Positions 35,249 through 42,615 of a stretch of DNA of 64,000 nucleotides are shown here, piece after piece. The stretch comes from Flavobacterium sp. Its GTDB lineage: Bacteria > Bacteroidota > Bacteroidia > Flavobacteriales > Flavobacteriaceae. Each line of letters starts with the position of its first letter. Positions within the stretch are counted from its first letter, which is position 1. Below the pieces are notes generated by a model. The model saw only the letters and a program-made list of their open reading frames with translations, was not told the DNA's origin and searched no databases. Location: contig JASLDM010000060.1 in NCBI GenBank assembly GCA_030151565.1, positions 14,003-78,002 on the forward strand, read 5' to 3'. Position numbers and translations under genes: made by a program.

Positions 35249-36604
35249 TTATTTACTTTTTCTTCTTTTTTCAGCACGTTTCTTTTCAACTCCACGATTA
35301 GTTGGTTTGGTTTTTCGAGGATTTCTTTTTCCTGGACCACCCAAATTTACTTTTTTGTTTTTGTCTTTCTTTTCATGAAAGGCTTCTCCTTTTTCTGGTG
35401 CTAATTTAGGTTTTTTGGTAAGGTGTTTTATTTTTTGTTTTATTTTTTCAAACTCCATAAGTTTTTCGGAAATTTCAACTTCAGAAGGAATTTCCATTAC
35501 TCGCATCTCTTTTTCCATTAAAACTTCAGCGTCGAGTTTGATTTCTTCCTCTTTAGGGTCAATTAAACTGATAGCGGTTCCTTCTTTATCAGCACGCCCA
35601 GTTCTTCCGATTCTGTGGATATATTGCTCAGGAAGTTCTGAGAATTGCATATTAATGACGTGGCTGATATCTGAGATATCTAATCCGCGTGCCATAATAT
35701 CTGTTGTAACTAAACCTCGTAGTTCGTTGCTTTGGAAGTCGGCCATTGCATTTAAACGGAAATTTTGTGATTTATTAGAGTGTATAACCGTAAACTCCTC
35801 AGGGAATTTCGCTTCTAGTTTTTCTAGAATTAAATCAGCAATTCGCTTACTGTTGATGAAGATCAGTACTCGATTATAGGTAGATTTATCTTCAAGTAAA
35901 TGAAGGAGTAGATTTAGTTTTGTGTTGAAGTTAGGAACGTGATATACTTGTTGATCAATTTTTTCCAAAGGAGTTCCTGAAGGTGCAAGAGTAACCTCTT
36001 CAGGGTAATCAAAAAAATCTTCTAAAATTTCATCGACCTCTTCTGTCATCGTAGCTGAAAATAAAATGTTTTGTTTTTTATTTTTCATCATCGATAGAAT
36101 CGAAGTAAGTTGATGTCTAAAACCTAAATTAAGAATTTCATCAAATTCATCTATTACAAGTTTTTGTAACGCATCGAATCGAACAACTCCATCTAAAGCT
36201 AAGTCCATAGTTCTACCTGGTGTGCCTACTAGTACATCTACGCCTTCGTAAACTGCTTTTCGTTGTGTATTGATGTTTGTGCCTCCATAAACACCTACCG
36301 TTCTGATAGACATGTATTGTGTTAGCTTTTCAACTTCTTCAACTACTTGTACTACTAATTCACGTGTTGGAACAAGAATCATTACCCTAGGTATGTCAGT
36401 TGCGGCAAATTTCCATTGTTTTAAAATAGGTAATAAATACGCATATGTTTTTCCAGTTCCAGTTTGGGCGATTCCCATCATATCTCGTCCAGATAAAATA
36501 ACGGAAAAAGATTTTTCTTGAATAGGAGTGGGCGTTGTAATGTTTAATTCTTTTAAGGCTTTGTCTAAAGCTTTCGGAAGATTAAATTGCTCGAAAGTGC
36601 TCAT
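35249..36604 (-). CDS. DEAD-box RNA helicase with DEFD motif
   Basis: A 451-aa ATP-dependent RNA helicase, probably acting in ribosome assembly or cold adaptation. Q-motif FNLPKALDKALKELNITTPTPIQ, Walker A AQTGTGKT (46-53), PTREL, TPGR, SAT (183-185), RGLD and HRIGRTGR are all present. Motif II reads DEFD (152-155) instead of DEAD. The C-terminal 70 residues are a lysine/arginine-rich tail for RNA binding. The longest frame starts at TTG 36625, which a TATCTTTG promoter box covers; the ATG at 36604 is used. Confidence 0.92.
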   Translation of the reverse strand: MSTFEQFNLPKALDKALKELNITTPTPIQEKSFSVILSGRDMMGIAQTGTGKTYAYLLPILKQWKFAATDIPRVMILVPTRELVVQVVEEVEKLTQYMSIRTVGVYGGTNINTQRKAVYEGVDVLVGTPGRTMDLALDGVVRFDALQKLVIDEFDEILNLGFRHQLTSILSMMKNKKQNILFSATMTEEVDEILEDFFDYPEEVTLAPSGTPLEKIDQQVYHVPNFNTKLNLLLHLLEDKSTYNRVLIFINSKRIADLILEKLEAKFPEEFTVIHSNKSQNFRLNAMADFQSNELRGLVTTDIMARGLDISDISHVINMQFSELPEQYIHRIGRTGRADKEGTAISLIDPKEEEIKLDAEVLMEKEMRVMEIPSEVEISEKLMEFEKIKQKIKHLTKKPKLAPEKGEAFHEKKDKNKKVNLGGPGKRNPRKTKPTNRGVEKKRAEKRRKSK

Positions 36605-36622
36605 ATGGGTTCTAGTTTGTGG

Positions 36623-36630
36623 CAAAGATA
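36623..36630 (-). promoter_or_regulatory. Promoter -7 box before helicase gene
   Basis: TATCTTTG on the minus strand, 18 bases before the ATG at 36604. Confidence 0.7.
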
Positions 36631-36711
36631 CATTTTTTTTAACCGTATCAAGAGTATAAAAAGAATCCAGAATAGGTTTTTTTGCAGTAAATCAAATGGT
36701 TGATTCTTAAT

Positions 36712-36742
36712 AAAAAATGATTGTCTTTAGACAATCATTTTT
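36712..36742 (-). terminator. Terminator overlapping end of transglycosylase gene
   Basis: AAAAAATGATTGTC/GACAATCATTTTTT stem with a TTTA loop. The stop codon at 36735-36737 lies inside the right arm, so terminator and coding end overlap. Confidence 0.8.
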
Positions 36743-37637
36743 TATAACCTTCTGTAGGTATTTCGATATAATATGTTTTTCCTGGTGTTACTTCTAGTTT
36801 AGTGTCTCGTAACCAAGGGTTGTGAAGTTTCAATATTTTGTAATTTATTCCTTGCTCTTTCGCAAATTGAGCTAGATCAATAATATCGTAATCAACAGCA
36901 ACTTTTTTTGATTTTATTGGATGATAAAGTGTGTTCTCAGGTAAATCGAAACCATATTTCTCGGTATTTGACATGATTTCTTTTAAAGCTAAAATTCTGA
37001 AAACATATCTAGAGGTTTCTTCGTTAATGAATAAGTCGTAATAGTCATCTACCATTTGTACTTCTAATTGACGACTCACACCTGCCATTCCTCTATTGTA
37101 CGATGCAGCAGCCAAGGTCCAACTACCAAATTTGTTTTTGGCTCTTTTAAAGTATTCACAAGCTGCTTCGGTAGCTTTTTCCAGGTCGTAGCGTTCATCT
37201 ACAGAATTGGTTACTTCCAAATTAAAATCCTTAGCAGTACCATTCATAAACTGCCAAAATCCACGTGCACCAGCAGGAGAAGTTGCGTTGGATAGTGTAC
37301 TTTCTATAACAGCTAAATATTTAAAATCATCAGGAATTCCATTCTTCTTTAATATTGGCTCAATGATTGGGAAAAAGCGATTTGCTCTTTTAATAGAAAG
37401 TATTGTAGAACCGTGAAGATTTACGTTTACGATCATTTCGCGATCCATTCGTTCGCGGACATCTACAATTTGTAGAGGAGTTCTCTCTCCTGCAAAATTG
37501 ATATTATCTGGTAAGTATGCGTGATTTTTTACATCGATACTATTTGTATTTGTTCCAGAAGTAGTTCCGAAAATAAAGGTGCTTCCTATTATGCATACCC
37601 CTGCGATTGCTGCAATCTTTTTAACTTTCTTGTTCAT
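36735..37637 (-). CDS. Lytic transglycosylase (SLT domain), MltD-like
   Basis: A 300-aa enzyme that cleaves peptidoglycan glycan strands to anhydro-muropeptides. It has an N-terminal membrane anchor or signal segment (about 7-25) and an SLT domain with catalytic Glu112 in AVIESTLSNATSPAGARGFWQF, followed by AAASYNRG. The C-terminal 50 residues (YDIIDLAQFAKEQGINYKILKLHNPWL) resemble a LysM-like wall-binding element. Its start overlaps the end of the upstream hydrolase gene by 17 bases. Confidence 0.9.
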   Translation of the reverse strand: MNKKVKKIAAIAGVCIIGSTFIFGTTSGTNTNSIDVKNHAYLPDNINFAGERTPLQIVDVRERMDREMIVNVNLHGSTILSIKRANRFFPIIEPILKKNGIPDDFKYLAVIESTLSNATSPAGARGFWQFMNGTAKDFNLEVTNSVDERYDLEKATEAACEYFKRAKNKFGSWTLAAASYNRGMAGVSRQLEVQMVDDYYDLFINEETSRYVFRILALKEIMSNTEKYGFDLPENTLYHPIKSKKVAVDYDIIDLAQFAKEQGINYKILKLHNPWLRDTKLEVTPGKTYYIEIPTEGYKK

Positions 37638-38298
37638 TTTTATTTTCTAATATTAAGTTGGGTAAATGGGTGTTGAACCATTTGTGTTTTATTAAAATCA
37701 TAGCATGTGTTCCACCTTTGATAACGATTGCATCTTTGATGTATTGTATAGGGAAGATTTCATCTTTATTTCCATGAATGTGGATGATATTTGGATCAGG
37801 AACTGAGCCCTTCCATAAAATCACATTTTTAAAAGCCCAGTCCAGATATTCGGGGTCTCGAACTGTCATATATTGGTCAAAGATATCTAAACGATATTTT
37901 GTCTTATCATCGCTAAATTTTTTATACACTTGCTCTATCTCTTCAATCCAGCGAGTTGGAAAAAGTTTGTATATAGCTGTAGCTTTTGCAAATTTCATTC
38001 TTTTAGGGAACTCTTCATTAGATCGAACACTCGAAATTATAATTGTTTTTTTTGAGGGAATTATCTTGGATAATTCTTGTACTATAATGCCTCCAAATGA
38101 AACCCCTATTAAAACTGGATTCGCATGTAATATGTTTTTTTTTATTCTATTTACATAATGAATTAAATCTTCATCTTTTATAGGTGCAATCCATTCTAAA
38201 AAATGCATTTCAAAGCAATCTTGAGGAAGTTTTATTTTCTCAAAAATCTTTGTATTTGCTCCCATTCCTGGCATAAAATAAACATGTATTTTGTTCAT
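37621..38298 (-). CDS. Alpha/beta hydrolase of unknown substrate
   Basis: A 225-aa cytosolic alpha/beta hydrolase: MPGMGANTKIF near the N-terminus as the oxyanion region, nucleophile Ser67 in IGVSFGG, acid in IHGNKDEIFP and His in KGGTHAMIL. This short form is common next to cell-wall genes in flavobacteria. It overlaps the transglycosylase gene by 17 bases and is cotranscribed with it. The reaction is unknown. Confidence 0.82.
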   Translation of the reverse strand: MNKIHVYFMPGMGANTKIFEKIKLPQDCFEMHFLEWIAPIKDEDLIHYVNRIKKNILHANPVLIGVSFGGIIVQELSKIIPSKKTIIISSVRSNEEFPKRMKFAKATAIYKLFPTRWIEEIEQVYKKFSDDKTKYRLDIFDQYMTVRDPEYLDWAFKNVILWKGSVPDPNIIHIHGNKDEIFPIQYIKDAIVIKGGTHAMILIKHKWFNTHLPNLILENKNEQES

Positions 38299-38482
38299 TT
38301 TAAATAAATTAACTATTCGTTTGTGGGAAGTCTCGAAAAAAATCCCGAAATTTGCTAAATATAAGTTATTTACAATTGATTTTTCTTCTTCAAAGGATTA
38401 AAAAAAACTTAAATATTTAATTGTATAGAAAAATGTAAATAAACTTTCTCATCATATCATGAAACGTAAAACTTTATTATAA

Positions 38483-38764
38483 ATGGAAATTAAGAATAAC
38501 GAGCTTCTTCGTCAGTTTGAGTTGGAGACTGATAAAGGTTTGCTAAGCGTAGAGTATTCTCTACAAGAAAGAAAAATTTTTCTGACTAAATTGAAAGGAT
38601 TAGAAAATACGGTGCAAGAACAGGCATCTGATTTTTTAAAAGCTGTTTTGTCTTTTGCAGAAGATAAGAGACTGAAAGTGGTACCAACACATCCGAAAAT
38701 TGTTTCTTTTTTTAGAAAAAACCCAATTTATAAGGAGTTATTGCCTCCTGGGATTCGAATTTGA
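38483..38764 (+). CDS. Small GNAT-like N-acetyltransferase, YjdJ type
   Basis: A 93-aa minimal GNAT protein: ending VVPTHPKIVSFFRKNPIYKELLPPGIRI in two adjacent blocks matches the YjdJ/Acetyltransf_CG family closely. The substrate is unknown. It is monocistronic, with a strong shared terminator downstream. No exact TAnnTTTG box was found in the 184 bases upstream. Confidence 0.85.
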   Translation: MEIKNNELLRQFELETDKGLLSVEYSLQERKIFLTKLKGLENTVQEQASDFLKAVLSFAEDKRLKVVPTHPKIVSFFRKNPIYKELLPPGIRI

Positions 38765-38801
38765 TTCGTAAATTTCAACAACACATCAACTAACAACATT
38801 A

Positions 38802-38837
38802 AAAAAGCCTGTTTGATTTTTATCAAACAGGCTTTTT
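38802..38837. terminator. Bidirectional terminator
   Basis: AAAAGCCTGTTTGAT/ATCAAACAGGCTTTT stem with flanking A and T runs between convergent genes. Confidence 0.85.
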
Positions 38838-38838
38838 C

Positions 38839-40158
38839 TTAATTTATAAAATCGATTCGGACACTTCCGTCATCATCTATTTTAGTAAGTTTTACTTTGT
38901 GTAATGTGTTGACATAAGCTGGATCCCATGGGGTTTTTACTTTAACATAGTTTTCGGTAAATCCATGAATGTAGCCTTCTTTATTCTCGCTTTCAAACAG
39001 AACTATTTTTTCTTTTCCGATCTGACTTTCATAAAAGGCTCGTCTTTTTTTAACTGAAAGGGCACGTAACATTTTGCTTCGTTTATTCCTTACATTCATC
39101 GGTACGGCTCCTTCCATTTCGATGGCTTCTGTATTATCTCTTTCAGAATATGTGAAAACGTGAAGGTAAGAAATATCCATTTCATTTAAAAAATGATAGG
39201 TTTCTAAAAAACGTTCATCCGTTTCACCAGGAAAACCAACAATTACATCTACACCAATACAAGCGTCTGGCATAGTAGCTTTGATTCTATCGACACGTTC
39301 AGTATAGACTTCTCGCAAATAACGGCGTTTCATTTTCTTTAAAATAGTATTACTTCCAGATTGTAATGGAATGTGAAAATGAGGGACGAAAGTACGGCTT
39401 TGTGAAACGAAATCAATAGTTTCGTTCTTTAATAGATTTGGTTCAATTGAAGATATACGAAGACGTTCAATTCCATTGACTTGATCTAAAGCCTGTACAA
39501 GTTCTAAGAATGTGTGTTCGTGTTTTTTATTACCAAATTCACCTTTTCCATAATCACCAATATTCACACCTGTTAATACAATTTCCTTTATGTCTTGTTG
39601 TGCTATTTCTGCTGCATTTTTCAAAACATTTTCCATCGTATCACTGCGAGAAATTCCTCGAGCTAAAGGAATAGTGCAATAGGTACATTTATAATCACAA
39701 CCATCTTGAACTTTTAAGAAAGCTCTGGTTCGATCTCCAATGGAATAACTACCAACATAGAAGTCTGCTTCTTCAATTTCACAAGAATGAACCTCACCTA
39801 AATCATTTTTCGAGAGATCGTGGATATAATCAGTAATTTTGAATTTTTCAGTAGCACCCAAAACTAAATCTACACCATCAACAGCAACAAGTTCTTCAGG
39901 CTTTAATTGAGCATAACATCCAATTGCGGCTACAAAGGCTTTTTCATTTTTCTTTTGCGCCTTTTTAACTATTTGTTTAAATTGTTTGTCAGCGTTTTCT
40001 GTAACTGAACAAGTGTTAATAACATATATATCTGCAACCTCGTCAAAGTCAACTCGATCAAAACCTTCGTCTGTAAAGTTTCGGGCAATGGTAGAGGTTT
40101 CGGAGAAGTTAAGTTTACAACCTAATGTGTAAAAAGCTACTTTTTTTCTGTTTTCCAT
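38839..40158 (-). CDS. mtaB: tRNA t6A37 methylthiotransferase MtaB
   Basis: Radical-SAM enzyme that adds a methylthio group to t6A at tRNA position 37. The 439-aa protein has the N-terminal UPF0004 domain binding one 4Fe-4S cluster through C14, C50 and C81 (LGCKLN, NTCSV, IGCYAQ), the radical-SAM cluster C154-x3-C158-x2-C161 (GCDYKCTYC), and a C-terminal TRAM-like domain. The GCKLN start and C(T)IP pattern point to the MtaB rather than the MiaB or RimO branch. A minus-strand TAAATTTG lies at 40222-40229. Confidence 0.92.
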   Translation of the reverse strand: MENRKKVAFYTLGCKLNFSETSTIARNFTDEGFDRVDFDEVADIYVINTCSVTENADKQFKQIVKKAQKKNEKAFVAAIGCYAQLKPEELVAVDGVDLVLGATEKFKITDYIHDLSKNDLGEVHSCEIEEADFYVGSYSIGDRTRAFLKVQDGCDYKCTYCTIPLARGISRSDTMENVLKNAAEIAQQDIKEIVLTGVNIGDYGKGEFGNKKHEHTFLELVQALDQVNGIERLRISSIEPNLLKNETIDFVSQSRTFVPHFHIPLQSGSNTILKKMKRRYLREVYTERVDRIKATMPDACIGVDVIVGFPGETDERFLETYHFLNEMDISYLHVFTYSERDNTEAIEMEGAVPMNVRNKRSKMLRALSVKKRRAFYESQIGKEKIVLFESENKEGYIHGFTENYVKVKTPWDPAYVNTLHKVKLTKIDDDGSVRIDFIN

Positions 40159-40180
40159 AATAATTAGCTACTCTTACTAG

Positions 40181-40188
40181 TAACTTTG
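40181..40188 (+). promoter_or_regulatory. Promoter -7 box for solute-binding lipoprotein operon
   Basis: TAACTTTG, 59 bases before the ATG at 40248. Confidence 0.45.
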
Positions 40189-40221
40189 AATTATATTTAC
40201 TTTTTAAAATAAAAAGAACTG

Positions 40222-40229
40222 CAAATTTA
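40222..40229 (-). promoter_or_regulatory. Promoter -7 box for mtaB
   Basis: TAAATTTG on the minus strand, 63 bases before the mtaB ATG. It lies within the leader predicted for the opposite gene. Confidence 0.4.
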
Positions 40230-40247
40230 CATACAAAAATTGGTTTG

Positions 40248-41849
40248 ATGAAATCTACATTTTATTATATATTACTTATAGCTATAGTTTTAAACGTATA
40301 TTCTTGTCAGAATAAAACAGAACAATATGATGATTCTCTAGTTTTTCGGTATAATGAAAATGCTAATATTCAAACGTTAGATCCAGCTTTTGCACGCAAT
40401 CAAGCTATAATTTGGCCTTGTAACCAGTTGTTTAACGGATTAGTTCAGCTAGATGATTCTTTACATGTTCAGCCTGATATTGCTAGGAAATGGGAGATAA
40501 GTGATGATGGTAAAACGTATCGATTTATTTTGCGAAAGGATGTGTTTTTTCATCCACATGCTAATTTCGGTATTGATAGTACACGAACGGTAAATGCTAC
40601 TGATTTTGTCTATAGTTTTGAACGCTTATTAAGTTCTAAGTTGGCATCTCCAGGAGCTTGGATTTTTCAAAAAGTTAATCATTTTGAGGCTGTAAATGAT
40701 AGTGTTTTGAAAATTGAATTAAAAGAATCTTTTCCGGCTTTTTTAGGATTGCTTACTATGAAGTATGCTTCGGTTGTTCCTCGGGAGGTTATAGAAGATG
40801 TAAATCATGATTTTCGATCTCATCCAATTGGAACGGGGCCTTTTTATTTTAAATTTTGGGAAGAAAATATCAAATTGGTATTGCGTAAGCATCAACTTTA
40901 TTTTGAGGTAGACGAAAAGGGAAATAAATTACCATATTTAGAGTCTGTAGTAATTACTTTTTTACCTGATAAGCAAAGTGCTTTTTTGCAATTTGTTCAA
41001 GGTAATTTAGACTTTATTTCAGGGCTAGATCCTTCTTATAAGGATGAATTAATTACAGATTCGGGAGAATTGCAAGAGAAATATCAAGAACGTATACAAA
41101 TGATTACTGGACCGTATTTGAATACAGAATATTTGGGTTTTAATCTAGAAGTCCCTGGTATAGCCCAAGATATTCGAATCCGAAAAGCTTTAAATATTGG
41201 CTTCGATCGTCAAAAAATGCTTTATTATTTGAGAAATGATATGGGAACTGCTGCAGTCGGAGGTATGATTCCAAAAGGTTTGTTGGGAACAATTGAAGGG
41301 AATTTAAAGTATGATCCAGAATTTGCAAAAGAGCTTGTAGCTGCTTATCGTAAAGAAACAGGAATTGATAATTTAACTTTAATACTTTCAACCAATGCTT
41401 CTTATTTGGATATAGCGGAATATCTCCAGCGCGAATGGCGAAAAATAGGGATTGATGTACAAGTGGATGTTGCTCCTCCATCAACGCTAAGACAAGGGAT
41501 TGCTACAGGTAAGGTAGCTTTTTTTAGAGGAAGCTGGATAGCAGATTATCCAGATGCTGAAAATTACTTATCGCTATTTTATTCAGAAAATAAGCCTCCA
41601 TATGGACCTAATTATACTCGTTTTAAAAATAAAATTTACGATAATCTGTACAATGAGGTTTTCCGTAAAGAAAATTATGACAAACAACTATTTTTGTACC
41701 AGCAAATGGATCGTATTGTAGCTGAAGAGATTCCTGTGATTGTTTTATTTTATGATCAAGCTGTACGATTTTCAAGAAAAGAAGTACAAAATTTAGGAAT
41801 TAACCCATTGAATAATCTTTTTTTAAAAACAGTCAAAAAACAGCATTAA
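40248..41849 (+). CDS. ABC-type peptide/nickel solute-binding lipoprotein (SBP_bac_5)
   Basis: A 533-aa lipoprotein (lipobox YSC near residue 20) of the DppA/OppA/NikA solute-binding family, with the N-terminal NENANIQTLDPAFARNQ strand, LFNGLVQLDD, and PIGTGPFYFKFWEEN. Such proteins bind oligopeptides or similar ligands. No ABC permease or ATPase gene lies next to it, so it either serves distant transporter genes or has a sensing role. The response regulator gene follows after 46 bases. The TTG at 40245 directly before the ATG is not used. Confidence 0.88.
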   Translation: MKSTFYYILLIAIVLNVYSCQNKTEQYDDSLVFRYNENANIQTLDPAFARNQAIIWPCNQLFNGLVQLDDSLHVQPDIARKWEISDDGKTYRFILRKDVFFHPHANFGIDSTRTVNATDFVYSFERLLSSKLASPGAWIFQKVNHFEAVNDSVLKIELKESFPAFLGLLTMKYASVVPREVIEDVNHDFRSHPIGTGPFYFKFWEENIKLVLRKHQLYFEVDEKGNKLPYLESVVITFLPDKQSAFLQFVQGNLDFISGLDPSYKDELITDSGELQEKYQERIQMITGPYLNTEYLGFNLEVPGIAQDIRIRKALNIGFDRQKMLYYLRNDMGTAAVGGMIPKGLLGTIEGNLKYDPEFAKELVAAYRKETGIDNLTLILSTNASYLDIAEYLQREWRKIGIDVQVDVAPPSTLRQGIATGKVAFFRGSWIADYPDAENYLSLFYSENKPPYGPNYTRFKNKIYDNLYNEVFRKENYDKQLFLYQQMDRIVAEEIPVIVLFYDQAVRFSRKEVQNLGINPLNNLFLKTVKKQH

Positions 41850-41895
41850 GATGATCTAAAATATTTGAATAAAGCCAAAAACCACCAAACTAACG

Positions 41896-42615
41896 ATGAA
41901 TGATTTATTATTTGTAATCATCGACGACGAACCTAAAGTCGATGAAGCCTTAAAAGGTATGATTACTAAAGTGTTATTTCCGGATTTGCGAATAAAAATA
42001 GTGATCGCAAACTCGGTAAAATTAGGCGTAGAACTAATTAAAAATCACCAACCAGATATTGTTTTCTTAGATATTAAACTACCAGGAGAAAATGGTTTTT
42101 CTCTATTTGATCAAGTTGAATTAAAGGATACAGAGGTTGTTTTTACTACTGCTTATAGCGAATATGCTATAGAGAGCATAAATAAATATGGATGCTTGGG
42201 TTATCTTTTAAAACCCATAAGTCGGGATGATCTTGAATTTGTTTTTGAACGATTTATGGAAAAGCGTTTGAATAATAAACTTTTTAGGTTTATCAATGAT
42301 TCTGGTAAACGGATATTGATCGATTATAAAGATATAATGCTTTTTAGAGCTTCAGGAAATTACTGCGAGATTTTCATGAAAGATAGAAAATATGTTGTAT
42401 CTAAAACATTGAAGTTTATTGAGGAAAATATGGGAAGAAACTTGGTTAGGGTGCATAGGTCATATGCAGTAAATCTAGACTTTGTATCGCATTATAATCC
42501 AGAAACAGCATATTTGTATTTTAAAACCGATACTATTAATAAAACCGATAGTTTTATTGAAAAGATTCCAGTTGGAGAAAAATATCGAGCGGAATTGCGT
42601 GAGCTTTTTTTATGA
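41896..42615 (+). CDS. LytTR-type response regulator
   Basis: A 239-aa regulator: receiver domain (1-125) with the acidic pair near residues 10-12, phosphoacceptor Asp59 (IVFLDIKLP), Thr in FTTAYS and Lys in LLKPIS; then a LytTR DNA-binding domain (about 140-236) with LFRASGNYCEIFMKD and RVHRSYAVNLDFV. It overlaps the downstream kinase gene by four bases (ATGA), so they are a cognate pair. Its targets are unknown; the upstream binding-lipoprotein gene is a candidate. Confidence 0.93.
   Translation: MNDLLFVIIDDEPKVDEALKGMITKVLFPDLRIKIVIANSVKLGVELIKNHQPDIVFLDIKLPGENGFSLFDQVELKDTEVVFTTAYSEYAIESINKYGCLGYLLKPISRDDLEFVFERFMEKRLNNKLFRFINDSGKRILIDYKDIMLFRASGNYCEIFMKDRKYVVSKTLKFIEENMGRNLVRVHRSYAVNLDFVSHYNPETAYLYFKTDTINKTDSFIEKIPVGEKYRAELRELFL

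Noticed and set aside
35415..35879. 154-aa plus-strand frame
   Set aside because: Antisense shadow of the DEAD-box helicase gene; serine-rich composition typical of a reverse frame.
41140..41484. 114-aa minus-strand frame
   Set aside because: Lies fully within the solute-binding lipoprotein gene on the other strand, with no promoter and no known motif.
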